A DNA stretch of 64,000 nt from positions 226,538 to 290,537 of the forward strand of contig CAKOGZ010000056.1 of the NCBI GenBank assembly GCA_934045905.1, written 5' to 3'. The translations under genes were made by a program, and so were the position numbers. The notes under the pieces are model-generated. The model saw only the letters and a program-made list of their open reading frames with translations, ran no database searches and was not told where the DNA came from. The stretch comes from Leuctra nigra. Its lineage: Eukaryota; Arthropoda; Insecta; Plecoptera; Leuctridae. Positions 22,587 through 34,536 of this stretch are shown piece by piece (position 1 is the stretch's first letter; every line of letters begins with the position of its first letter).

Positions 22587-25500
22587 ATGGAGGTTAAAGC
22601 TTGTGATGAGTCAGCTACGCTCGCTTCGCTAACCTGTATTAACCTAACTTTATTATATAATAATCTGACAGGGCAGCGTCGGGCGACTCCAAGGGGGCAG
22701 AGTGGGGTTCTTTTTTATAATTTTATTTATAAGCCTATTTTTTTGCGAAAAGTGTTTTATTACATTTCTCGGCATAACGTTGTGTAGGCATCAAGAAAAT
22801 TCGATAAAAACAGGGGGGTGCCACTTTAGAAGTAGGTCATATTGAAAAAGTTTTGTTTGTTTCCTACTTTGTGACGAATCTATTACTCTTAGAGAGCTGA
22901 AAATGATACACCATATAGATGATGGAGAGAGGCTTAAAAAGTGCTGAAACACTTTTTTCTGTCAGACGCTCCGATACGCCGCATTTCTTAGTTTATGTCC
23001 TTCAGAAGCAGAAGGGCACAATCCTGATAGGTTTTCATCAATTTTTTGTCACTGTAGGTTAAAGCTTGTTAAGGGTCAGCTACGCTCGCTTCGCTCGCTT
23101 CGCTAACCTACCCTAACCTAACTTTATTATAAAATTATCTGACCGGGCAACGTCGGGCGACTCCAGGAGGCAGAGGGGAGATTTTTTTTTACATGTTAAT
23201 GTTAAGCCTATTATTTTCGAAAAGTGTTTTATTTCATTTCTCGGCATAACGTTGTGTAGGCTTCAAGAAAATTCGATAAAAATAGGGGGGGTGCCACTTT
23301 AGAAGTAGCTCATATTGATATTTTTTTATTTGTTTCCTACTTTGTGACGAATCTATTACTCTAAGAGAGTTGACAACGTTACCCTCTATAGTAGATGGTG
23401 AGAGGCTTAAAAAGTGCAGAAACAATTTTTTATGTCAGACTCTCCGATTCGCCGGAATTAACTGTTCATGTTATTCAGAAGCTGATGGGTCGACCCCCGA
23501 TAGATTTTCATCCATTATTTTGTCAATGTATATTGACCAACAATGTAAGTTAGCCTTCAAAGGTAACAATGTAACAATTAACAATGTTCCTTAGATTTTC
23601 CTCATTTCCTAGGTTTTCATCCATTTTTTAGTCAATGGAGGTTAAAGCTTGTGATGAGTCAGCTACGCTCGCTTCGCTAACCTGTATTAACCTAACTTTA
23701 TTATATAATAATCTGACAGGGCAGCGTCGGGCGACTCCAAGGGGGCAGAGTGGGGTTCTTTTTTATAATTTTATTTGTAAGCCTATTTTTTTGCGAAAAG
23801 TGTTTTATTACATTTCTCGGCATAACGTTGTGTAGGCATCAAGAAAATTCGATAAAAACAGGGGGTGCCACTTTAGAAGTAGGTCATATTGAAAAAGTTT
23901 TGTTTGTTTCCTACTTTGTGACGAATCTATTACTCTTAGAGAGCTGAAAATGATACACCATATAGATGATGGAGAGAGGCTTAAAAAGTGCAGAAACACT
24001 TTTTTCTGTCAGACCCTTCGATACGCCGCATTTCTTAGTTTATGTCCTTCAGAAGCAGAAGGGCACAATCCTGATAGGTTTTCATCAATTTTTTGTCACT
24101 GTAGGTTAAAGCTTGTTAAGGGTCAGCTACGCTCGCTTCGCTCGCTTCGCTAACCTACCCTTACCTAACTTTATTATAAAATTATCTGACCGGGCAACGT
24201 CGGGCGACTCCAGGAGGCAGAGGGGAGATTTTTTTTTACATGTTAATGTTAAGCCTATTATTTTCGAAAAGTGTTTTATTTCATTTCTCGGCATAACGTT
24301 GTGTAGGCTTCAAGAAAATTCGATAAAAATAGGGGGGTGCCACTTTAGAAGTAGCTCATATTGATATTTTTTTATTTGTTTCCTACTTTGTGACGAATCT
24401 ATTACTCTAAGAGAGTTGACAACGTTACCCTCTATAGTAGATGGTGAGAGGCTTAAAAAGTGCAGAAACAATTTTTTATGTCAGACTCTCCGATTCGCCG
24501 GAATTAACTGTTCATGTTATTCAGAAGCTGATGGGTCGACCCCCGATAGATTTTCATCCATTATTTTGTCAATGTATATTGACCAACAATGTAGGTTAGC
24601 CTACAAAGGTAACAATGTAACAATTAACAATGTTCCTTAGATTTTCCTCATTTCCTAGGTTTTCATCCATTTTTTAGTCAATGGAGGTTAAAGCTTGTGA
24701 TGAGTCAGCTACGCTCGCTTCGCTAACCTGTATTAACCTAACTTTATTATATAATAATCTGACAGGGCAGCGTCGGGCGACTCCAAGGGGGCAGAGTGGG
24801 GTTCTTTTTTATAATTTTATTTATAAGCCTATTTTTTTTCGAAAAGTGTTTTATTTCATTTCTCGGCATAACGTTGTGTAGGCTTCAAGAAAATTCGATA
24901 AAAATAGGGGGGTGCCACTTTAGAAGGAGCTCATATTGATATTTTTTTATTTGTTTCCTACTTTGTGACGAATCTATTACTCTAAGAGAGTTAACAACGT
25001 TACCCTATATAGTAGATGGTGAGAGGCTTAAAAAGTGCAGAAACACTTTTTTCTGTCAGACGCTCCGATACGCCGCATTTCTTAGTTTATGTCCTTCAGA
25101 AGCAGAAGGGCACAAGCCTGATAGGTTTTCATCAATTTTTTGTCACTGTAGGTTAAAGCTTGTTAAGGGTCAGCTACGCTCGCTTCGCTCGCTTCGCTAA
25201 GCTACCCTAACCTAACTTTATTATAAAATTATCTGACCGGGCAACGTCGGGCGACTCCAGGAGGCAGAGGGGAGATTTTTTTTTACATGTTAATGTTAAG
25301 CCTATTATTTTCGAAAAGTGTTTTATTTCATTTCTCGGCATAACGTTGTGTAGGCTTCAAGAAAATTCGATAAAAATAGGGGGGTGCCACTTTAGAAGTA
25401 GCTCATATTGATATTTTTTTATTTGTTTCCTACTTTGTGACGAATCTATTACTCTAAGAGAGTTGACAACGTTACCCTATATAGTAGATGGTGAGAGGCT

Positions 25501-25836
25501 TAAAAAGTGCAGAAACACTTTTTTATGTCAGACTCTCCGATTCGCCGGAATTAACTGTTCATGTTATTCAGAAGCTGATGGGTCCACCCCCGATAGATTT
25601 TCATCCATTTTATTGTCAATGTATATTGACCAACAATGTTGGTTAGCCTACAAAGGTAACAATGTCACAATTAACAATGTTCCTTAGATTTTCATCATTT
25701 CCTAGGTTTTCATCCATTTTTTTGTCAATGTATATTGACCAACAATGTAGGTTAGCCTACAAAGGTAACAATGTAACAATTAACAATGTTCCTTAGATTT
25801 TCCTCATTTCCTAGGTTTTCATCCATTTTTTAGTCA
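22587..25836 (+). repeat. 3,249-bp super-repeat, copy 1 (3,250 bp)
   Basis: Three units start at 22,587 (one T), 23,635 (one T) and 24,681 (A*, two T). The extra base is a seven-G run at about 23,285. Private changes are G to A at 23,548 and T to G at 25,116 (CACAAGCC). It overlaps copy 2 of the 8,557-bp duplication, so this three-unit block is the source or first member of the amplification that follows. Confidence 0.93.
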
Positions 25837-28800
25837 ATGGAGGTTAAAGCTTGTGATGAGTCAGCTACGCTCGCTTCGCTAACCTGTATTAACCTAACTT
25901 TATTATATAATAATCTGACAGGGCAGCGTCGGGCGACTCCAAGGGGGCAGAGTGGGGTTCTTTTTTATAATTTTATTTATAAGCCTATTTTTTTGCGAAA
26001 AGTGTTTTATTACATTTCTCGGCATAACGTTGTGTAGGCATCAAGAAAATTCGATAAAAACAGGGGGGTGCCACTTTAGAAGTAGGTCATATTGAAAAAG
26101 TTTTGTTTGTTTCCTACTTTGTGACGAATCTATTACTCTTAGAGAGCTGAAAATGATACACCATATAGATGATGGAGAGAGGCTTAAAAAGTGCTGAAAC
26201 ACTTTTTTCTGTCAGACGCTCCGATACGCCGCATTTCTTAGTTTATGTCCTTCAGAAGCAGAAGGGCACAATCCTGATAGGTTTTCATCAATTTTTTGTC
26301 ACTGTAGGTTAAAGCTTGTTAAGGGTCAGCTACGCTCGCTTCGCTCGCTTCGCTAACCTACCCTAACCTAACTTTATTATAAAATTATCTGACCGGGCAA
26401 CGTCGGGCGACTCCAGGAGGCAGAGGGGAGATTTTTTTTTACATGTTAATGTTAAGCCTATTATTTTCGAAAAGTGTTTTATTTCATTTCTCGGCATAAC
26501 GTTGTGTAGGCTTCAAGAAAATTCGATAAAAATAGGGGGGTGCCACTTTAGAAGTAGCTCATATTGATATTTTTTTATTTGTTTCCTACTTTGTGACGAA
26601 TCTATTACTCTAAGAGAGTTGACAACGTTACCCTCTATAGTAGATGGTGAGAGGCTTAAAAAGTGCAGAAACAATTTTTTATGTCAGACTCTCCGATTCG
26701 CCGGAATTAACTGTTCATGTTATTCAGAAGCTGATGGGTCGACCCCCGATAGATTTTCATCCATTATTTTGTCAATGTATATTGACCAACAATGTAGGTT
26801 AGCCTTCAAAGGTAACAATGTAACAATTAACAATGTTCCTTAGATTTTCCTCATTTCCTAGGTTTTCATCCATTTTTTAGTCAATGGAGGTTAAAGCTTG
26901 TGATGAGTCAGCTACGCTCGCTTCGCTAACCTGTATTAACCTAACTTTATTATATAATAATCTGACAGGGCAGCGTCGGGCGACTCCAAGGGGGCAGAGT
27001 GGGGTTCTTTTTTATAATTTTATTTGTAAGCCTATTTTTTTGCGAAAAGTGTTTTATTACATTTCTCGGCATAACGTTGTGTAGGCATCAAGAAAATTCG
27101 ATAAAAACAGGGGGTGCCACTTTAGAAGTAGGTCATATTGAAAAAGTTTTGTTTGTTTCCTACTTTGTGACGAATCTATTACTCTTAGAGAGCTGAAAAT
27201 GATACACCATATAGATGATGGAGAGAGGCTTAAAAAGTGCAGAAACACTTTTTTCTGTCAGACCCTTCGATACGCCGCATTTCTTAGTTTATGTCCTTCA
27301 GAAGCAGAAGGGCACAATCCTGATAGGTTTTCATCAATTTTTTGTCACTGTAGGTTAAAGCTTGTTAAGGGTCAGCTACGCTCGCTTCGCTCGCTTCGCT
27401 AACCTACCCTTACCTAACTTTATTATAAAATTATCTGACCGGGCAACGTCGGGCGACTCCAGGAGGCAGAGGGGAGATTTTTTTTTACATGTTAATGTTA
27501 AGCCTATTATTTTCGAAAAGTGTTTTATTTCATTTCTCGGCATAACGTTGTGTAGGCTTCAAGAAAATTCGATAAAAATAGGGGGGTGCCACTTTAGAAG
27601 TAGCTCATATTGATATTTTTTTATTTGTTTCCTACTTTGTGACGAATCTATTACTCTAAGAGAGTTGACAACGTTACCCTCTATAGTAGATGGTGAGAGG
27701 CTTAAAAAGTGCAGAAACAATTTTTTATGTCAGACTCTCCGATTCGCCGGAATTAACTGTTCATGTTATTCAGAAGCTGATGGGTCGACCCCCGATAGAT
27801 TTTCATCCATTATTTTGTCAATGTATATTGACCAACAATGTAGGTTAGCCTACAAAGGTAACAATGTAACAATTAACAATGTTCCTTAGATTTTCCTCAT
27901 TTCCTAGGTTTTCATCCATTTTTTAGTCAATGGAGGTTAAAGCTTGTGATGAGTCAGCTACGCTCGCTTCGCTAACCTGTATTAACCTAACTTTATTATA
28001 TAATAATCTGACAGGGCAGCGTCGGGCGACTCCAAGGGGGCAGAGTGGGGTTCTTTTTTATAATTTTATTTATAAGCCTATTTTTTTTCGAAAAGTGTTT
28101 TATTTCATTTCTCGGCATAACGTTGTGTAGGCTTCAAGAAAATTCGATAAAAATAGGGGGGTGCCACTTTAGAAGGAGCTCATATTGATATTTTTTTATT
28201 TGTTTCCTACTTTGTGACGAATCTATTACTCTAAGAGAGTTAACAACGTTACCCTATATAGTAGATGGTGAGAGGCTTAAAAAGTGCAGAAACACTTTTT
28301 TCTGTCAGACGCTCCGATACGCCGCATTTCTTAGTTTATGTCCTTCAGAAGCAGAAGGGCACAATCCTGATAGGTTTTCATCAATTTTTTGTCACTGTAG
28401 GTTAAAGCTTGTTAAGGGTCAGCTACGCTCGCTTCGCTCGCTTCGCTAAGCTACCCTAACCTAACTTTATTATAAAATTATCTGACCGGGCAACGTCGGG
28501 CGACTCCAGGAGGCAGAGGGGAGATTTTTTTTTACATGTTAATGTTAAGCCTATTATTTTCGAAAAGTGTTTTATTTCATTTCTCGGCATAACGTTGTGT
28601 AGGCTTCAAGAAAATTCGATAAAAATAGGGGGGTGCCACTTTAGAAGTAGCTCATATTGATATTTTTTTATTTGTTTCCTACTTTGTGACGAATCTATTA
28701 CTCTAAGAGAGTTGACAACGTTACCCTATATAGTAGATGGTGAGAGGCTTAAAAAGTGCAGAAACACTTTTTTATGTCAGACTCTCCGATTCGCCGGAAT

Positions 28801-29085
28801 TAACTGTTCATGTTATTCAGAAGCTGATGGGTCCACCCCCGATAGATTTTCATCCATTTTATTGTCAATGTATATTGACCAACAATGTTGGTTAGCCTAC
28901 AAAGGTAACAATGTCACAATTAACAATGTTCCTTAGATTTTCATCATTTCCTAGGTTTTCATCCATTTTTTTGTCAATGTATATTGACCAACAATGTAGG
29001 TTAGCCTACAAAGGTAACAATGTAACAATTAACAATGTTCCTTAGATTTTCCTCATTTCCTAGGTTTTCATCCATTTTTTAGTCA
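25837..29085 (+). repeat. 3,249-bp super-repeat, copy 2
   Basis: Units start at 25,837 (one T), 26,884 (one T) and 27,930 (A*, two T). The order of unit types and their lengths are the same as in the neighbouring copies. Confidence 0.93.
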
Positions 29086-32000
29086 ATGGAGGTTAAAGCT
29101 TGTGATGAGTCAGCTACGCTCGCTTCGCTAACCTGTATTAACCTAACTTTATTATATAATAATCTGACAGGGCAGCGTCGGGCGACTCCAAGGGGGCAGA
29201 GTGGGGTTCTTTTTTATAATTTTATTTATAAGCCTATTTTTTTGCGAAAAGTGTTTTATTACATTTCTCGGCATAACGTTGTGTAGGCATCAAGAAAATT
29301 CGATAAAAACAGGGGGGTGCCACTTTAGAAGTAGGTCATATTGAAAAAGTTTTGTTTGTTTCCTACTTTGTGACGAATCTATTACTCTTAGAGAGCTGAA
29401 AATGATACACCATATAGATGATGGAGAGAGGCTTAAAAAGTGCTGAAACACTTTTTTCTGTCAGACGCTCCGATACGCCGCATTTCTTAGTTTATGTCCT
29501 TCAGAAGCAGAAGGGCACAATCCTGATAGGTTTTCATCAATTTTTTGTCACTGTAGGTTAAAGCTTGTTAAGGGTCAGCTACGCTCGCTTCGCTCGCTTC
29601 GCTAACCTACCCTAACCTAACTTTATTATAAAATTATCTGACCGGGCAACGTCGGGCGACTCCAGGAGGCAGAGGGGAGATTTTTTTTTACATGTTAATG
29701 TTAAGCCTATTATTTTCGAAAAGTGTTTTATTTCATTTCTCGGCATAACGTTGTGTAGGCTTCAAGAAAATTCGATAAAAATAGGGGGGTGCCACTTTAG
29801 AAGTAGCTCATATTGATATTTTTTTATTTGTTTCCTACTTTGTGACGAATCTATTACTCTAAGAGAGTTGACAACGTTACCCTCTATAGTAGATGGTGAG
29901 AGGCTTAAAAAGTGCAGAAACAATTTTTTATGTCAGACTCTCCGATTCGCCGGAATTAACTGTTCATGTTATTCAGAAGCTGATGGGTCGACCCCCGATA
30001 GATTTTCATCCATTATTTTGTCAATGTATATTGACCAACAATGTAGGTTAGCCTTCAAAGGTAACAATGTAACAATTAACAATGTTCCTTAGATTTTCCT
30101 CATTTCCTAGGTTTTCATCCATTTTTTAGTCAATGGAGGTTAAAGCTTGTGATGAGTCAGCTACGCTCGCTTCGCTAACCTGTATTAACCTAACTTTATT
30201 ATATAATAATCTGACAGGGCAGCGTCGGGCGACTCCAAGGGGGCAGAGTGGGGTTCTTTTTTATAATTTTATTTGTAAGCCTATTTTTTTGCGAAAAGTG
30301 TTTTATTACATTTCTCGGCATAACGTTGTGTAGGCATCAAGAAAATTCGATAAAAACAGGGGGTGCCACTTTAGAAGTAGGTCATATTGAAAAAGTTTTG
30401 TTTGTTTCCTACTTTGTGACGAATCTATTACTCTTAGAGAGCTGAAAATGATACACCATATAGATGATGGAGAGAGGCTTAAAAAGTGCAGAAACACTTT
30501 TTTCTGTCAGACCCTTCGATACGCCGCATTTCTTAGTTTATGTCCTTCAGAAGCAGAAGGGCACAATCCTGATAGGTTTTCATCAATTTTTTGTCACTGT
30601 AGGTTAAAGCTTGTTAAGGGTCAGCTACGCTCGCTTCGCTCGCTTCGCTAACCTACCCTTACCTAACTTTATTATAAAATTATCTGACCGGGCAACGTCG
30701 GGCGACTCCAGGAGGCAGAGGGGAGATTTTTTTTTACATGTTAATGTTAAGCCTATTATTTTCGAAAAGTGTTTTATTTCATTTCTCGGCATAACGTTGT
30801 GTAGGCTTCAAGAAAATTCGATAAAAATAGGGGGGTGCCACTTTAGAAGTAGCTCATATTGATATTTTTTTATTTGTTTCCTACTTTGTGACGAATCTAT
30901 TACTCTAAGAGAGTTGACAACGTTACCCTCTATAGTAGATGGTGAGAGGCTTAAAAAGTGCAGAAACAATTTTTTATGTCAGACTCTCCGATTCGCCGGA
31001 ATTAACTGTTCATGTTATTCAGAAGCTGATGGGTCGACCCCCGATAGATTTTCATCCATTATTTTGTCAATGTATATTGACCAACAATGTAGGTTAGCCT
31101 ACAAAGGTAACAATGTAATAATTAACAATGTTCCTTAGATTTTCCTCATTTCCTAGGTTTTCATCCATTTTTTAGTCAATGGAGGTTAAAGCTTGTGATG
31201 AGTCAGCTACGCTCGCTTCGCTAACCTGTATTAACCTAACTTTATTATATAATAATCTGACAGGGCAGCGTCGGGCGACTCCAAGGGGGCAGAGTGGGGT
31301 TCTTTTTTATAATTTTATTTATAAGCCTATTTTTTTTCGAAAAGTGTTTTATTTCATTTCTCGGCATAACGTTGTGTAGGCTTCAAGAAAATTCGATAAA
31401 AATAGGGGGGTGCCACTTTAGAAGGAGCTCATATTGATATTTTTTTATTTGTTTCCTACTTTGTGACGAATCTATTACTCTAAGAGAGTTAACAACGTTA
31501 CCCTATATAGTAGATGGTGAGAGGCTTAAAAAGTGCAGAAACACTTTTTTCTGTCAGACGCTCCGATACGCCGCATTTCTTAGTTTATGTCCTTCAGAAG
31601 CAGAAGGGCACAATCCTGATAGGTTTTCATCAATTTTTTGTCACTGTAGGTTAAAGCTTGTTAAGGGTCAGCTACGCTCGCTTCGCTCGCTTCGCTAAGC
31701 TACCCTAACCTAACTTTATTATAAAATTATCTGACCGGGCAACGTCGGGCGACTCCAGGAGGCAGAGGGGAGATTTTTTTTTACATGTTAATGTTAAGCC
31801 TATTATTTTCGAAAAGTGTTTTATTTCATTTCTCGGCATAACGTTGTGTAGGCTTCAAGAAAATTCGATAAAAATAGGGGGGTGCCACTTTAGAAGTAGC
31901 TCATATTGATATTTTTTTATTTGTTTCCTACTTTGTGACGAATCTATTACTCTAAGAGAGTTGACAACGTTACCCTATATAGTAGATGGTGAGAGGCTTA

Positions 32001-32334
32001 AAAAGTGCAGAAACACTTTTTTATGTCAGACTCTCCGATTCGCCGGAATTAACTGTTCATGTTATTCAGAAGCTGATGGGTCCACCCCCGATAGATTTTC
32101 ATCCATTTTATTGTCAATGTATATTGACCAACAATGTTGGTTAGCCTACAAAGGTAACAATGTCACAATTAACAATGTTCCTTAGATTTTCATCATTTCC
32201 TAGGTTTTCATCCATTTTTTTGTCAATGTATATTGACCAACAATGTAGGTTAGCCTACAAAGGTAACAATGTAACAATTAACAATGTTCCTTAGATTTTC
32301 CTCATTTCCTAGGTTTTCATCCATTTTTTAGTCA
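29086..32334 (+). repeat. 3,249-bp super-repeat, copy 3
   Basis: Units start at 29,086, 30,133 and 31,179 (A*). One private change is C to T at 31,119 in the T module (AATGTAATAATT). Confidence 0.93.
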
Positions 32335-34162
32335 ATGGAGGTTAAAGCTTGTGATGAGTCAGCTACGCTCGCTTCGCTAACCTGTATTAACCTAACTTTA
32401 TTATATAATAAACTGACAGGGCAGCGTCGGGCGACTCCAAGGGGGCAGAGTGGGGTTCTTTTTTATAATTTTATTTATAAGCCTATTTTTTTGCGAAAAG
32501 TGTTTTATTACATTTCTCGGCATAACGTTGTGTAGGCATCAAGAAAATTCGATAAAAACAGGGGGGTGCCACTTTAGAAGTAGGTCATATTGAAAAAGTT
32601 TTGTTTGTTTCCTACTTTGTGACGAATCTATTACTCTTAGAGAGCTGAAAATGATACACCATATAGATGATGGAGAGAGGCTTAAAAAGTGCTGAAACAC
32701 TTTTTTCTGTCAGACGCTCCGATACGCCGCATTTCTTAGTTTATGTCCTTCAGAAGCAGAAGGGCACAATCCTGATAGGTTTTCATCAATTTTTTGTCAC
32801 TGTAGGTTAAAGCTTGTTAAGGGTCAGCTACGCTCGCTTCGCTCGCTTCGCTAACCTACCCTAACCTAACTTTATTATAAAATTATCTGACCGGGCAACG
32901 TCGGGCGACTCCAGGAGGCAGAGGGGAGATTTTTTTTTACATGTTAATGTTAAGCCTATTATTTTCGAAAAGTGTTTTATTTCATTTCTCGGCATAACGT
33001 TGTGTAGGCTTCAAGAAAATTCGATAAAAATAGGGGGGTGCCACTTTAGAAGTAGCTCATATTGATATTTTTTTATTTGTTTCCTACTTTGTGACGAATC
33101 TATTACTCTAAGAGAGTTGACAACGTTACCCTCTATAGTAGATGGTGAGAGGCTTAAAAAGTGCAGAAACAATTTTTTATGTCAGACTCTCCGATTCGCC
33201 GGAATTAACTGTTCATGTTATTCAGAAGCTGATGGGTCGACCCCCGATAGATTTTCATCCATTATTTTGTCAATGTATATTGACCAACAATGTAGGTTAG
33301 CCTTCAAAGGTAACAATGTAACAATTAACAATGTTCCTTAGATTTTCCTCATTTCCTAGGTTTTCATCCATTTTTTAGTCAATGGAGGTTAAAGCTTGTG
33401 ATGAGTCAGCTACGCTCGCTTCGCTAACCTGTATTAACCTAACTTTATTATATAATAATCTGACAGGGCAGCGTCGGGCGACTCCAAGGGGGCAGAGTGG
33501 GGTTCTTTTTTATAATTTTATTTGTAAGCCTATTTTTTTGCGAAAAGTGTTTTATTACATTTCTCGGCATAACGTTGTGTAGGCATCAAGAAAATTCGAT
33601 AAAAACAGGGGGTGCCACTTTAGAAGTAGGTCATATTGAAAAAGTTTTGTTTGTTTCCTACTTTGTGACGAATCTATTACTCTTAGAGAGCTGAAAATGA
33701 TACACCATATAGATGATGGAGAGAGGCTTAAAAAGTGCAGAAACACTTTTTTCTGTCAGACCCTTCGATACGCCGCATTTCTTAGTTTATGTCCTTCAGA
33801 AGCAGAAGGGCACAATCCTGATAGGTTTTCATCAATTTTTTGTCACTGTAGGTTAAAGCTTGTTAAGGGTCAGCTACGCTCGCTTCGCTCGCTTCGCTAA
33901 CCTACCCTTACCTAACTTTATTATAAAATTATCTGACCGGGCAACGTCGGGCGACTCCAGGAGGCAGAGGGGAGATTTTTTTTTACATGTTAATGTTAAG
34001 CCTATTATTTTCGAAAAGTGTTTTATTTCATTTCTCGGCATAACGTTGTGTAGGCTTCAAGAAAATTCGATAAAAATAGGGGGGTGCCACTTTAGAAGTA
34101 GCTCATATTGATATTTTTTTATTTGTTTCCTACTTTGTGACGAATCTATTACTCTAAGAGAG
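32335..34162 (+). repeat. 3,249-bp super-repeat, copy 4 (truncated)
   Basis: It holds the units at 32,335 and 33,382 up to the middle of the second B half. After about 34,162 the sequence changes to CCCTATATAG with CACATTTTTATATC, the haplotype seen near 7,877-7,945, so the third unit is replaced and the unit 33,382-34,536 is a chimera. One private change is T to A at 32,412. Confidence 0.88.
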
Positions 34163-34536
34163 TTGACAACGTTACCCTATATAGTAGATGGTGAGAGGCT
34201 TAAAAAGTGCAGAAACACATTTTTATATCAGACTCTCCGATTCGCCGGAATTAACTGTTCATGTTATTCAGAAGCTGATGGGTCCACCCCCGATAGATTT
34301 TCATCCATTTTTTTGTCAATGTATATTGACCAACAATGTAGGTTAGCCTACAAAGGTAACAATGTCACAATTAACAATGTTCCTTAGATTTTCATCATTT
34401 CCTAGGTTTTCATCCATTTTTTTGTCAATGTATATTGACCAACAATGTAGGTTAGCCTACAAAGGTAACAATGTAACAATTAACAATGTTCCTTAGGTTT
34501 TCCTCATTTCCTAGGTTTTCATCCATTTTTTAGTCA

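Larger units (their letters stand above)
16492..25048 (+). repeat. 8,557-bp tandem duplication, copy 2
   Basis: This is the direct head-to-tail repeat of the preceding block. Its left end matches sequence from about 7,935 (ATATCAGACTCTCC) and its right end runs through the A* unit at 24,681. Past about 25,048 the sequence continues into ordinary A* second-half sequence (CTGTCAGACGCTCC), whereas copy 1 switches at the equivalent point into B sequence. That makes the ends readable to within a T-run. Confidence 0.9.
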
